Counted from the stretch's first letter, positions 46,090 to 57,523 are shown. The stretch is 64,000 nt of DNA from Pseudomonadota bacterium (GCA_021843755.1 JAKBWB010000004.1:1-64000), one strand, 5' to 3'. Notes: generated from the sequence alone by a model not told the origin. Numbers and translations are program-made.

Positions 46090-48303
46090 TCAAAAGAGCT
46101 CGATCGGATCGACGTCGAGCGCCCAGCGCACCCGGCGCGCGCTCGGCAACGACTGTACCCGCGGCAGCCACGCTTCGAGAAAGCGATGCAGCCCGCCACG
46201 CTCACGGCTCTCGATCAGCAGCTGGGCGTGATGGCGCCCGGCGCGTTTGGCCATCGCGGCCGGCACAGGGCCGAGCAGATGTACGCCGTGCGCGCCCTCG
46301 GCCAGCGCGCGGGCTTCGGTGAGAAAGGCAAGCGCAGCCTCCGCGGTGCGTGCTGAACCGCGCACCGCCGCGAGGCGGCTGAACGGGGGCCAGGCCGCTG
46401 CGCGGCGCTCCGCGAGCGCGGTGCGCGCAAAGCCCTCGTAACCCTCGGCCAGCAGGCCGGTGAGCAGGGGATGCTCCGGGAATTCGGTCTGAACCAGCAC
46501 CTCGCCCGGGCGCTCGCCGCGTCCGGAACGTCCCGCGACCTGTACGATCGTTTGCGCCAGGCGCTCCGGGGCGCGAAAGTCCGCGCTGAATAATCCCTGA
46601 TCCGCGTTCAGCACGACCACCAGCGTCACGTTCGGAAAATCGTGGCCTTTGGTGACCATCTGGGTGCCGATCACGATCCGGCCCTCGCCCGAGGCGATGC
46701 GGTGCATGGCCCGCTCCAGTTCTCCGGGACGTCGGATGACGTCGCGGTCGAGCCGCACCACCGGTACGCCCGGAAAGATGCGCGTGAGCGTCTCTTCGAC
46801 GCGCTCGGTGCCCTGACCCACCGGTTTGACGGCGAATCCGCACTGCGGGCAGCGCCGCGGCAGCGGCGCATCCGCGCCGCAGTGATGACAGCGGAGCGCT
46901 CGCGCGGCCAGATGCACCGTCAGACGAGCGTCGCATTCGGCGCACGGCGCAATCCAGCCGCACGCGGTGCACAGCAGCGTCGGCGCATAGCCGCGGCGGT
47001 TGAGGAACACCAGCACCTGGGCACCGGCGGCGAGGTGCTCCGCCATCGCCTGTACGGCCGGCGTGGAAAGGCCGCCCGACTGGGCGTGAGCGCGCAAGTC
47101 GATCAGAGAGAGGCGCGGCGGCGCAGCCCGCGTTGCGCGCCGGGTCAGCCTCAGCCGGCTGTAGCGGCCGCTCTCGAGATTGTGCAGCGTCTCGATTGCG
47201 GGCGTGGCGGAACCGAGCACGATCGGAACGTCCGCGCCTCGCGCGCGCATCACGGCCAGGTCACGGGCCGAGTAGCGAAAACCGCCGTCATGCTGCTTGT
47301 ACGAGGCATCGTGCTCCTCGTCGACGATGATGATCCCGAGGTTGCTCACCGGTGCGAACACGGCCGAACGGGTGCCGAGCACGACGCGCGCGCGACCCGA
47401 GAACGCCTCTCGCCAGGCCACCAGCTGCTCCCGCTCGGTCAGTCCAGAGTGCAGCACCGCCATCGGCGCGGCGAGGCGCTCGCGGAATCGCCCTACAAGC
47501 TGCGGCGTCAGTCCGATCTCGGGTACCAGCACGAGGGCAGTGCGGCCCTCGGCCAAAGCGCGTTGCGCCGCCCGCAAGTACACCTCGGTCTTGCCGCTGC
47601 CGGTGACGCCCTGGAGCACGAAGGCGCCGAATCGGCCAAGCCCGGACTGGATGGCGTCGGCGGCGGCTTGCTGTTCATCATTGAGCGGGGGACCGGGTTG
47701 GGGCGCCGACGGGATATCCGGCACGTCCCGCGCGCTCACGAGCGCCGACTCGATCCAGCCCCGCACACTCAACGGTCGGGCTGCGGCGCGCCAGGACTCG
47801 CCCAGCCGCTCGCGCAACTCGTGCGTGGCGCGGGGCCCAGTCCGCAGCTCCTGCAGCAGCTGGCGCTGCTTCGGCGCCCGCGACGGCTCGCCCCGCGCGC
47901 AGGCCTGCTCGCCGGCGGATGTGATTCGCCAGCATTCCTCGCTTGCCTGAGTGCTCGCCCCGGTGCGCAGAGCCGTGGGCAGCGCGCTCGCCACGACCTC
48001 TCCGATCGGGTGATGGTAGTAACCTGCCGCCCATTGCAGCAGCTGCAGCAGGGCCGAATCGACGATCGGCCGCTCGTCGAGCACATCGAGGACGCTTTTG
48101 AGCTTCTCCTCGGGCACATCCGAGCGCTCAGCGCAGCTCATGACGACTCCGATGATCCGGTGCGGCCCGAACGGAACGCGCACCCGCATTCCCGCGCCAG
48201 CGGCTCGGTGTCCCTGAAGGTCCGTCGTTGCCCGAGCCCGGTAGTCGAACAGCCGGCGCACAGGCGTGGGGAGGGCCACACGCAGAACAGAGGCGGAGGA
48301 CAT
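46090..48303 (-). CDS. priA: primosomal protein N' (PriA)
   Basis: A 737-residue replication-restart helicase. The start at 48303 (MSSASVLRVALPTPVRRLFDY) is chosen by homology; an ATG at 48336 adds 11 residues without a ribosome site. N-terminal 3'-DNA-binding domain is followed by Walker A LQGVTGSGKTEVYL at about 232-245, DEEHD at about 320, and a zinc-binding insert with eight Cys (LLCTACGWIAPCAECD, LRCHHCGADAPLPRRCPQCGF). Helicase C-terminal motifs include LVVVLNADQGLF. It begins the priA-argS-SPOR operon. Confidence 0.96.
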   Translation of the reverse strand: MSSASVLRVALPTPVRRLFDYRARATTDLQGHRAAGAGMRVRVPFGPHRIIGVVMSCAERSDVPEEKLKSVLDVLDERPIVDSALLQLLQWAAGYYHHPIGEVVASALPTALRTGASTQASEECWRITSAGEQACARGEPSRAPKQRQLLQELRTGPRATHELRERLGESWRAAARPLSVRGWIESALVSARDVPDIPSAPQPGPPLNDEQQAAADAIQSGLGRFGAFVLQGVTGSGKTEVYLRAAQRALAEGRTALVLVPEIGLTPQLVGRFRERLAAPMAVLHSGLTEREQLVAWREAFSGRARVVLGTRSAVFAPVSNLGIIIVDEEHDASYKQHDGGFRYSARDLAVMRARGADVPIVLGSATPAIETLHNLESGRYSRLRLTRRATRAAPPRLSLIDLRAHAQSGGLSTPAVQAMAEHLAAGAQVLVFLNRRGYAPTLLCTACGWIAPCAECDARLTVHLAARALRCHHCGADAPLPRRCPQCGFAVKPVGQGTERVEETLTRIFPGVPVVRLDRDVIRRPGELERAMHRIASGEGRIVIGTQMVTKGHDFPNVTLVVVLNADQGLFSADFRAPERLAQTIVQVAGRSGRGERPGEVLVQTEFPEHPLLTGLLAEGYEGFARTALAERRAAAWPPFSRLAAVRGSARTAEAALAFLTEARALAEGAHGVHLLGPVPAAMAKRAGRHHAQLLIESRERGGLHRFLEAWLPRVQSLPSARRVRWALDVDPIELF

Positions 48304-48389
48304 GGAAGGTGTTGAAAAATCAGGATTAATCCGCATAGAGCGCAGCGCGTCGCCGTCAACCGACAGGCGATGCGCGCGTTATACGGGGC
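48304..48389. promoter_or_regulatory. divergent region priA / sigma-factor gene
   Basis: 86 bases between the divergent genes. A TTATAC at 48379-48384 on the plus strand would place transcription start at about the ATG of the sigma-factor gene, which also lacks a ribosome site. The -35 is weak (TCAACC at 48356). Confidence 0.3.
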
Positions 48390-49010
48390 ATGCCTGAGTC
48401 TGTTACGCTCGTCCCGCCTTATAGCATGCCGGCTGCCGCAGGCGGCGACGTGGATCTTCCGAATTCGAATGCCCAGACCCTAGAACGTACGCTCGGCCTG
48501 TTTCTGGCGAGCGTCGAACTCAAGGCATTCCGGATCGCCCGCGCGGCTTTGCGCCACGAGGACGATGCGCTCGATGCGGTGCAGGACGCGATGCTGCACC
48601 TGGTGCGCTCCTACGCGCATCGTCCGCCGGAGCAATGGAAGCCGCTGTTCTACCGGATTCTCGAGAACCGCATTCGTGACATGCAGCGGCGGCGCAGCGT
48701 GCGCAATCGAGTGATGTCATGGCTGCCTTTCACGGCCGATGCGGACGGAGCCGCCGATCCCATCGCCGAGGCCGTCAGTCCGCAAATGCCGCCGGTGCGG
48801 CGGTTGGAACTCGATGAGAGCCTCGCCGCGCTGGAGCGGGCGCTGGCGGCGCTACCGCGCCGCCAGCAACAGGTGTTTCTGCTGCGTACGCTGGAGGGTC
48901 TCGATGTCGCCCAGACGGCGCACGCGATGGGCTGCTCACAAGGCAGCGTCAAGACCCATTACTTCCGGGCGCTGCGCGCGCTGCGGGCTCAGCTCGGAGA
49001 TCTCGAATGA
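48390..49010 (+). CDS. ECF-type RNA polymerase sigma factor
   Basis: A 206-residue sigma-70-family factor. Region 2 is at about 45-110 (ALRHEDDALDAVQDAMLHLVR and YRILENRIRDMQRRRSV) and region 4 is at about 150-200 (LPRRQQQVFLLRTLEGLDVAQTA, SVKTHYFRALRALRAQL). Its stop overlaps the start of the next gene (ATGA), so the operon continues with a DUF3619-like membrane protein, probably its negative partner. The regulon is unknown. The start codon at 48390 has no clear ribosome site; 48426 is a second choice. Confidence 0.92.
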   Translation: MPESVTLVPPYSMPAAAGGDVDLPNSNAQTLERTLGLFLASVELKAFRIARAALRHEDDALDAVQDAMLHLVRSYAHRPPEQWKPLFYRILENRIRDMQRRRSVRNRVMSWLPFTADADGAADPIAEAVSPQMPPVRRLELDESLAALERALAALPRRQQQVFLLRTLEGLDVAQTAHAMGCSQGSVKTHYFRALRALRAQLGDLE

Positions 49011-49438
49011 CCGCGCGGGATGACGATCTGGCCGGGTTTGAGCGACGGGTGCGGGCTGTCCTGGAGCACGATGCGGCGGGGGTGAGCGGGCGCATTCGCT
49101 CGCGGCTGACTCAAGCGCGTCACGTAGCCGTGGCCGGCGCTCGCGCACGGCGCGACATGCCGCCTGGGCGGCTGCTGCGGCCACGGACCTGGCTGCCGGC
49201 GACTGTCACCGCGGCGGCCGCGCTGGCGGCTGTTTGGCTGTTGAGGCCGTACCGGACCGCGCAACCGCCCGCACCCGGGATCGTGACCGCGCAGGACGTG
49301 CAGCTGCTGACGGATCGGGATGGCTTGGCATTGGTCGAGGGGGGCAACGGCGAGTTCTACGAGTGGGCCGTGGCGCAGGCACGGAGTACGCCGGCTGCGG
49401 CTGCCGGTGAGGCAGGACCGGGCAAGCATGGCGGTTGA
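49007..49438 (+). CDS. DUF3619-like membrane protein (possible anti-sigma partner)
   Basis: A 143-residue protein with a cytoplasmic N-terminus (FERRVRAVLEHDAAGVSGRIRSRLTQAR) and one transmembrane helix at about 65-82 (ATVTAAAALAAVWLL). The N-terminal pattern of short helices and the position right after a sigma-factor gene, with a 4-base overlap, match DUF3619-type partners of ECF factors. The periplasmic end has VQLLTDRDGLALVEGGNGEFYEW. A role in holding the sigma factor is inferred. Confidence 0.75.
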   Translation: MTARDDDLAGFERRVRAVLEHDAAGVSGRIRSRLTQARHVAVAGARARRDMPPGRLLRPRTWLPATVTAAAALAAVWLLRPYRTAQPPAPGIVTAQDVQLLTDRDGLALVEGGNGEFYEWAVAQARSTPAAAAGEAGPGKHGG

Positions 49439-49745
49439 GCGTTGTTATGGGGCGATTGCCGCGATGCTCCTGGCCGGAGCGCTCTTGCCGCTGGCGCGCG
49501 CTGCGCCACCGCCGGCGGTGCACCCGGCGCACCCGGCGCGCCGGCCGGTGCCGCTGGCTCTGTTGGAGTTTCTCGGCGCCCAGGCACCCACGAGCCATGC
49601 ACGCAAGTCCGACAGTAGCCGCTGGCTGGAGTATCTGTCACGGCTCAATCTGGGCAAGACCGCGCACGGTGCCCAAATCCCGGCACCGGCAAGGCGCAAG
49701 CCTGCGCACGGTTCGTCTTCTGTGAAGAAGGAACGCGGCCGATGA
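49428..49745 (+). CDS. small exported hypothetical protein
   Basis: A 105-residue protein with a signal peptide (MAVERCYGAIAAMLLAGALL, cut after ARA). The rest is Pro, His and Arg-rich with LALLEFLGAQAP and WLEYLSRL. It overlaps the upstream gene by 11 bases and the downstream DUF3106 gene by 4 (ATGA), so it belongs to the sigma-factor operon. No family recognised. Confidence 0.7.
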   Translation: MAVERCYGAIAAMLLAGALLPLARAAPPPAVHPAHPARRPVPLALLEFLGAQAPTSHARKSDSSRWLEYLSRLNLGKTAHGAQIPAPARRKPAHGSSSVKKERGR

Positions 49746-50440
49746 TTAGGGTGTGGCGCATCGCTCTGCTTGTTCTGCTGCTCGCGTCGGCGCCGGCGTG
49801 GGGCGTGGCGCCGCACACGGCGCACGGCGCGGCGGTGCCCTGGTCGGCGCTCTCGCCCGCTCAGCAGCATTTGCTGGCGCAATTACGGGGCCAGTGGGCG
49901 CGGCTGCCGACGGCGCGGCAGCGTGCGCTCGCGCGCGGCAGCCGGATCTGGCTGCATATGTCGCTGGCGCAACGGCGGCAGGCGCAGCAGCGTTTTCGCA
50001 AATGGCGGCAGTTGACGCCGCAGCGGCGGGCGCTGCTGCGGCGCCGCTGGCGGCAGTTTCGGGCGCTGCCGGCCTCACAGCGCGCCGCAATCCGCCGCAG
50101 CTTTCATCAATTCGAGCGCCTGCCCGCATGGCGCCGGCAGCGGCTGCGCCAGCGCTGGGAGCGTGCGACACCCGCGCAACGCCAGATGATGATCGCAACC
50201 ATGCGCCGGGAAATGCTCCATCAGCGCATGCTGCAGCAGCGGATGCAGCAGCGGATGCTCGGACCCCACACGATTCCCCGGTTGCGGCCGCCGCCGCCCT
50301 TTGGTTTTGGCCGCAGGCGCTTCGGACCGGGGGGATTCGGACCCCCACAGCGCAATTTCGGCGGCGTTCCGGGCGGGATGCCCCACCGCATGCCTGGAAT
50401 CGGCATGCCGCACCCATTCATGATGCCGCCGCGTCCCTAG
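49742..50440 (+). CDS. DUF3106 family exported protein
   Basis: A 232-residue exported protein of the DUF3106 family. A signal peptide (MIRVWRIALLVLLLASAPAW) precedes repeated helical units rich in Arg and Gln of the form LSPAQQHLL..LRGQW..LP..RQRALARGSRIW, then RKWRQLTPQRRALLRRRWRQF. The end is Pro/Gly/Met-rich (GIGMPHPFMMPPRP). Such proteins usually follow ECF sigma and DUF3619 genes. Its role is unknown; the repeats resemble periplasmic CpxP/LTXXQ-like chaperones only in spirit. Confidence 0.85.
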   Translation: MIRVWRIALLVLLLASAPAWGVAPHTAHGAAVPWSALSPAQQHLLAQLRGQWARLPTARQRALARGSRIWLHMSLAQRRQAQQRFRKWRQLTPQRRALLRRRWRQFRALPASQRAAIRRSFHQFERLPAWRRQRLRQRWERATPAQRQMMIATMRREMLHQRMLQQRMQQRMLGPHTIPRLRPPPPFGFGRRRFGPGGFGPPQRNFGGVPGGMPHRMPGIGMPHPFMMPPRP

Positions 50441-50461
50441 ACCGTTCCGGCCGAGCGCCGC

Positions 50462-51853
50462 CTAGCCCGCCTTGACCGCCTGAATCAGCTCCGCGGCCGC
50501 TTTCTGCGCATCCCCGTAGAGCATGCGGGTATTGTCGAGGTAGAAGAGAGCGTTCTCGATGCCCGAGAAACCCGCGCCTTGGCCGCGCTTGATCACGATG
50601 ACGTTCTTGGCCCGATCGGCGTTCAGGATGGGCATGCCGTAGATGGGGCTCGACTTGTCGGTTCGGGCCACCGGATTGACCACGTCGTTGGCCCCGATGA
50701 TGAGTGCCACATCGGTGGTGTCGAACTCGGCATTGATCTCATCCAAGTCCCCGATCAGGTCGTAGGGCACCCCGGCCTCGGCCAGCAGCACGTTCATGTG
50801 TCCGGGCATGCGTCCAGCCACCGGATGGATTGCGAAACGCACCGTCACGCCCCGGTCGATCAGCAGTTGGCACAGCTCCCAGATCTTGTGCTGCGCCTGC
50901 GCCACTGCCATGCCGTAGCCCGGCACGACGATCACCTTCTCGGCGTAGGCGATCATCACGCCGGCATCGGCGGCGTCAATGGGCTTGAGCGAGCCGGCGA
51001 TCGTCCCGCCCTGGGCCGAGCCTTCGCCGAAATTGGAGAACAACACATTGGCCAGCGAGCGGTTCATCGCCTTGGCCATCAGCTGGGTGAGGAGCGTGCC
51101 GGCCGCCCCGACCACCATGCCGGCGATGATCATCGCGGCATTGCCCAGCACGAAACCCTCGAAGGCGACTGCGAGGCCCGTGCACGCGTTGTAGAGGGAA
51201 ATGACCACCGGCATATCCGCCCCGCCGATCGGTATGGTGACCAGAACACCGAAGGCGAGCGCCAGCACGAAAAAAGTGATCACCAGCTGCATCGGGGCGT
51301 CGCCGTGCAGCACCATCATCCATGCGCCGACCACGGCGGTGGCGAGCAGCACCAGGAAGTTGACGATCTGTTGGCCGCGATAGCGCAGCGATTTCCTGAT
51401 CAGGCCCTGGAGCTTGGCGAAGGCGATGAGGCTGCCGCTGAACGATACCGCGCCGATCAGGGCGCCGATCACCGCCAGCACCACGGGTGCCGGCGCGAAC
51501 GGGTGGCCGCGCACCAGCTCCTGGCAGGCGATGGCGGCAGCCGCGCCGCCGCCCATGCCGTTGTAGAGCGCGACCATCTGCGGCATCGCGGTCATCGGTA
51601 CACGCTTGCCGCTCCACCAGGCCGCCAGACCGCCCACGAAAATCGCGGCCAGGATCAGGATGTCATTGTGCATTCCCGGCCACAGGAACGTGATCAGGCC
51701 GGCAATCAACATGCCGACGCCCGCCCAGACGATTCCGCCGCGCGCCCCTTTGGGCGAACTCATGCGCTTCAGACCGATGATGAACAGCAGCGCGGCGGCG
51801 AAGTACACCGCCTGAATCAGATCGCCGGTCACCGCGGCCGGTAGTGCGCTCAT
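50462..51853 (-). CDS. pntB: NAD(P) transhydrogenase subunit beta
   Basis: A 463-residue inner-membrane protein, the NADP-binding and main proton-channel subunit of proton-translocating transhydrogenase, which makes NADPH from NADH using the proton gradient. Eight or nine transmembrane helices occupy residues 5-260. The C-terminal NADP domain has VPGYGMAVAQAQHKIWEL at about 317-334 and IIGANDVVNPVARTD at about 392-406. It overlaps pntAB by 4 bases. Confidence 0.97.
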   Translation of the reverse strand: MSALPAAVTGDLIQAVYFAAALLFIIGLKRMSSPKGARGGIVWAGVGMLIAGLITFLWPGMHNDILILAAIFVGGLAAWWSGKRVPMTAMPQMVALYNGMGGGAAAAIACQELVRGHPFAPAPVVLAVIGALIGAVSFSGSLIAFAKLQGLIRKSLRYRGQQIVNFLVLLATAVVGAWMMVLHGDAPMQLVITFFVLALAFGVLVTIPIGGADMPVVISLYNACTGLAVAFEGFVLGNAAMIIAGMVVGAAGTLLTQLMAKAMNRSLANVLFSNFGEGSAQGGTIAGSLKPIDAADAGVMIAYAEKVIVVPGYGMAVAQAQHKIWELCQLLIDRGVTVRFAIHPVAGRMPGHMNVLLAEAGVPYDLIGDLDEINAEFDTTDVALIIGANDVVNPVARTDKSSPIYGMPILNADRAKNVIVIKRGQGAGFSGIENALFYLDNTRMLYGDAQKAAAELIQAVKAG

Positions 51854-52152
51854 GCTTTGCCGCCTTTGCGCTTGTCCTGACTCGATTTGAACATCTCGAG
51901 CATCCGCTCGGTGGAGACGTAGCCGCCGACCACGTTGCCGGAGGCGAGCAGCACGCCGATGAAGCCTATCGTCCTCTCGAGCGGGGTATGCGCGTTGCCG
52001 AGCTCCACCATCGCGCCGACCAGCACGATGCCGTGCACGAAATTCGAGCCCGACATCAGCGGCGTGTGCAGGATCACCGGCACGCGCGCGATGACCTCAT
52101 AGCCGGTGAAGGCCGCCAGCATGAAGATGTAAAGTGCGATGATTCCAGTCAT
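51850..52152 (-). CDS. pntAB: NAD(P) transhydrogenase alpha, membrane part
   Basis: A 100-residue membrane fragment corresponding to the C-terminal part of PntA, here encoded separately. Three transmembrane segments (MTGIIALYIFMLAAFTGYEV and GIVLVGAMVEL region) and the conserved ITRVPVILHTPLMSGSNF-type motif (VIARVPVILHTPLMSGSNF) are seen. It lies between pntAA (24-base gap) and pntB (4-base overlap). Confidence 0.95.
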   Translation of the reverse strand: MTGIIALYIFMLAAFTGYEVIARVPVILHTPLMSGSNFVHGIVLVGAMVELGNAHTPLERTIGFIGVLLASGNVVGGYVSTERMLEMFKSSQDKRKGGKA

Positions 52153-52176
52153 GATTTCCCCCCGATTCGAGGCTGC

Positions 52177-53298
52177 TCAGCCTGCGATCGTCTTGCGGGT
52201 CGGCTCGTGGCGGATTTCACCGGCATGCGTGAGACACGACTGGGCGAAGACCTCGTCATTCCAGTCCACCTCGAGGGCTCCCTGCCTGATTGCCGGTGTC
52301 AGGAAATTGAACAGATTGCGCGCATACATCTCGCTGGCGTTGTAAGCCAACTGCGCCGGCAGATTGACCGGTCCGATCACCTGCACGCCCTGATGGACGA
52401 CAGTTTCCCCCGGACGCGTCAGCTCGCAGTTGCCGCCTTGTTCGGCGGCAAGGTCCACGATCACTGATCCGGGCCGCATCCGCTCCAGCGCACCGCGCAG
52501 GATGATCTTGGGTGCGGGCCGGCCCGGGACGGCAGCTGTGCTGATCAGCGCATCGGCGGCGGCGATCCGTGCATCGAGCGCCTCCTGCTGGCTGCGCCGC
52601 TCTGCCTCGGTGAGTTCTCGTGCATATCCGCCCGTGCCTTCGGCGCTGACGCCCGTGTCGAGGAATTTCGCGCCGAGGGATTTGACTTGTTCGCGTGTGG
52701 CGCTGCGGACGTCGTACGCCTCCACCACTGCCCCGAGGCGCCGTGCCGTCGCGATCGCCTGCAGTCCCGCCACGCCGGCGCCGATGACCAGCACCTGGGC
52801 GGGCCGGATCGTTCCGGCGGCCGTGGTCAGCATCGGCAGGAATTTCTGCAGGTGGTCGGCCGCGATCAGCACCGCCTTGTAACCGGCCACGGCTGCCTGA
52901 GAAGAGAGCGCATCCATCGATTGCGCACGCGAGATGCGCGGCACGAGTTCCATCGCGAAGCTGGTCGCGCCCGTGCGCTGCAGGGCGAGGATCTCCTCGC
53001 GCCGGGCGTGGGGTTGCAGGAAGCCGACGACCACCGCGCCGGCTTTGAGCGAGCCAATCTGAGCTGCCGCGAGCGGCTGCACGGTGAGCAGCACGTCCGC
53101 CTGGGCGAGCACCCCGGCGGCGTCGCTCCACTCGACGCCGCGATAGGCCGAATCGGGAAAGTTGGCCCGTTCCCCGGCGCCCCGCTCGAGCAGGATCCGG
53201 GCTCCTGCCCGGATGAATTTCTCGGCCACTTCAGGTACCAGGCTGACCCGTGTCTCGCGGGGCGCCGCCTCGCGCAGCGCGCCGATTATGATTGGCAT
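52177..53298 (-). CDS. pntAA: NAD(P) transhydrogenase alpha, NAD-binding part
   Basis: A 373-residue soluble NAD(H)-binding subunit of the transhydrogenase. The start at 53298 (MPIIIGALREAAPRETRVSL) is chosen by homology and has GAGGG 6 bases upstream. The N-terminus resembles alanine dehydrogenase; the NAD loop is VLVIGAGVAGLQAIATARRLGA at about 170-191, followed by VVEAYDVRSATREQVKSLGA. It is the first gene of pntAA-pntAB-pntB; the three-gene form is common outside E. coli. Confidence 0.96.
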   Translation of the reverse strand: MPIIIGALREAAPRETRVSLVPEVAEKFIRAGARILLERGAGERANFPDSAYRGVEWSDAAGVLAQADVLLTVQPLAAAQIGSLKAGAVVVGFLQPHARREEILALQRTGATSFAMELVPRISRAQSMDALSSQAAVAGYKAVLIAADHLQKFLPMLTTAAGTIRPAQVLVIGAGVAGLQAIATARRLGAVVEAYDVRSATREQVKSLGAKFLDTGVSAEGTGGYARELTEAERRSQQEALDARIAAADALISTAAVPGRPAPKIILRGALERMRPGSVIVDLAAEQGGNCELTRPGETVVHQGVQVIGPVNLPAQLAYNASEMYARNLFNFLTPAIRQGALEVDWNDEVFAQSCLTHAGEIRHEPTRKTIAG

Positions 53299-53377
53299 CG
53301 ATGGCCCTCGCAAAGCGGCAACCGGCACGGTTTACGGGGTGCCGGCCCCTGGAGCGTCTACCCTACACGTTGGCACG

Positions 53378-53407
53378 TTGAACTCAAGTACATTCTTGCC
53401 TTAATCT
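53378..53407 (+). promoter_or_regulatory. promoter for HNH gene, near-leaderless
   Basis: TTGAAC and TAATCT are 18 bases apart in an unusually AT-rich stretch. The -10 ends only 11 bases before the ATG pair at 53418/53421, so the mRNA would have a leader of only a few bases. No ribosome site is seen. Confidence 0.5.
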
Positions 53408-53417
53408 TACAGTCGTC

Positions 53418-54092
53418 ATGATGGGCATCGACCTTGATCGGGCCGATCACGGAGTGATCGACGACCCGCGGATCATCCCGGCCGGAACGGTACGCGGGCT
53501 CTCCCAACTCGTCCTGCGCGCGGACGTATCCGGGATGCCGCTCGAGTGGATCGATTATCGGGAGGCGGCCCGGCTGTACACACAGGGGCAGGTGGCGTAC
53601 ACCTGCGGCAGCCGGCTCTATACGCTGTTCGGCGGGATCAACGCGCTGACCGGCCGGCGCACCGCGCTCGAGATCAACTCCATCGTCGCCACCGTGGGGC
53701 ACACCGGCAATCCCGGCAGTACGCGCCACGATTACGTGCCGCCGCTGAACAACCAGACGCTGTTTCGCCGCGACGCCCACGTTTGCATGTACTGCGGGCT
53801 GCGCTTCCCGACCCGGGAGCTCTCGCGCGACCACGTCCGGCCATTCAGCCAGGGGGGACTCGACATCTGGACCAACGTGGTGACGGCCTGCCGGCGCTGC
53901 AACAACCAGAAGGCCTCGCGCACCCCGGAGCAGGCGCACATGCAGCTGATCGCGGTGCCGTTCACGCCCACCTATGCCGAGTACGTCTTTCTGAAGGGGC
54001 GGCGTGTGCTGGCCGACCAGATGGAGTACCTGCTGGCGCACTTCCCGCGGTCGAGCCCGTTGCACGACCGTATCCAGCGCTGGCTGAGCTGA
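53418..54092 (+). CDS. HNH endonuclease
   Basis: A 224-residue HNH-family nuclease. The core is CMYCGLRFPTRELSRDHVRPFSQGG at about 116-140 in two adjoining blocks (CMYCGLRFP; SRDHVRPFSQGG), then NVVTACRRCNNQKASRTPEQA. It has both CxxC zinc pairs and the His of the active site. The N-terminal 100 residues are unassigned. Many HNH proteins of this kind are chromosomal genes of unknown target. It lies 46 bases upstream of a 5'-3' exonuclease gene on the same strand and diverges from pntAA. Confidence 0.9.
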   Translation: MMGIDLDRADHGVIDDPRIIPAGTVRGLSQLVLRADVSGMPLEWIDYREAARLYTQGQVAYTCGSRLYTLFGGINALTGRRTALEINSIVATVGHTGNPGSTRHDYVPPLNNQTLFRRDAHVCMYCGLRFPTRELSRDHVRPFSQGGLDIWTNVVTACRRCNNQKASRTPEQAHMQLIAVPFTPTYAEYVFLKGRRVLADQMEYLLAHFPRSSPLHDRIQRWLS

Positions 54093-54138
54093 CGCGGGCT
54101 CGGCCGCAAGCTGCGCGCGGACGGTGGAATAGCCGACG

Positions 54139-55062
54139 TTGGTTTACCTCATCGACGCTTCGGTCTACGTTTTCCGCGCCTATCACTCGCAGTTGCCCGA
54201 CATGCTCGACATCGAGCAGCGGCCGGTGCACGCCGTATTCGGCTTTGCACGCTTCCTCGGCGACCTGCTGGAGCGGACCCGGCCGGAGCTGATCGCGGTG
54301 GCCTTCGACCGGCGGCTCGCCTCCTCCTACCGCAACGGCATCTATCCGCCCTACAAGGCCAACCGCGAGCCGGCGCCGCCGGATATGGCCGCCCAGTTCG
54401 ATTACTGCCGCGAGCTGTGTGCCCGGCTCGGCCTCGCCGTGTTCGTCGATTCGCGCTACGAGGCGGACGATCTGCTCGGGACGCTGTCGTGCCTGATGCG
54501 CCGGCAGGGGATTCGCTCGGCGTTCATCACGCGTGACAAGGACTTCGCCCAGCTGGTGCGCGTCGGTGATCTGTACTGGGATTTCGGCGCGCGCGGCCAG
54601 CTGGGCTATCACGAGGTCGAGCACCGGTTCGGGGTACGGCCGGAGCGCTTCGCCGATTACCTGGCGCTCACCGGAGATGTATCCGACAACATCCCGGGCG
54701 TGCCCGGCGTCGGACCGAAGACCGCCTCGGCGCTGATGCGCGCATTCGGCTCGATCGACGAGCTGTATGCCGGACTCGGGCGGGTAACGGCGCTCGGCCT
54801 GCGCGGCGGCCGCGAACTCCGGGAGCGGCTGCGCGAGCACCGCGAGATGGTGTATCTGGCGCGCCGCCTCACCCGCATCGTATGCGACATGCCGCTCGAG
54901 GTGACGCCTCAGGATCTGCGGCCGCGCGTGCCGGATCTGGCGGCGCTCGGTACGCTCTATGATCGGCTGCGATTCGGCCCGCTGCTGCGCCGTCAGGGCG
55001 AGCGTCTGGCTGCCTGGGTTGCCGAGCGCAGCGGCGGGTCTGCGCCGGGCGATGGTGCGTGA
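54139..55062 (+). CDS. stand-alone 5'-3' exonuclease (FEN/ExoIX-like)
   Basis: A 307-residue nuclease homologous to the N-terminal domain of DNA polymerase I. It starts at TTG (MVYLIDASVYVFRAYHSQL). Metal-binding acidic residues are in LIDASVYVFRA (about 4-14), AVAFDRR (about 55), YEADDLLGTLS (about 111-121) and ITRDKDF (about 132-138). A helix-hairpin-helix DNA-binding motif GVPGVGPKTASALM is at about 191-204. Expected role is flap or RNA-primer removal. It may be co-transcribed with the HNH gene. A separate polymerase I is not in the window. Confidence 0.9.
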   Translation: MVYLIDASVYVFRAYHSQLPDMLDIEQRPVHAVFGFARFLGDLLERTRPELIAVAFDRRLASSYRNGIYPPYKANREPAPPDMAAQFDYCRELCARLGLAVFVDSRYEADDLLGTLSCLMRRQGIRSAFITRDKDFAQLVRVGDLYWDFGARGQLGYHEVEHRFGVRPERFADYLALTGDVSDNIPGVPGVGPKTASALMRAFGSIDELYAGLGRVTALGLRGGRELRERLREHREMVYLARRLTRIVCDMPLEVTPQDLRPRVPDLAALGTLYDRLRFGPLLRRQGERLAAWVAERSGGSAPGDGA

Positions 55063-55144
55063 GCCCGGCATTCATGGGTTCTGCATGATTTCGTGAGCGG
55101 TTCAGTTATGCTCGACGCTCTTTGATCGGTCGATGGGGGCAAGT

Positions 55145-57439
<2,295 letters not shown>

Positions 57440-57523
57440 TCTGCGGGTATTTTGGAGACAGGCCAGACGCACGTCGCGTCACGATTCACCGGCGTGCCGA
57501 GGCGGCGTCAGCCTCCCGGAGAA

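Noticed and set aside
46642-48315. 557-codon plus-strand frame opposite priA
   Set aside because: Antisense shadow produced by high GC; low-complexity Arg/Ala/His sequence with no family likeness, while priA on the minus strand is clear.
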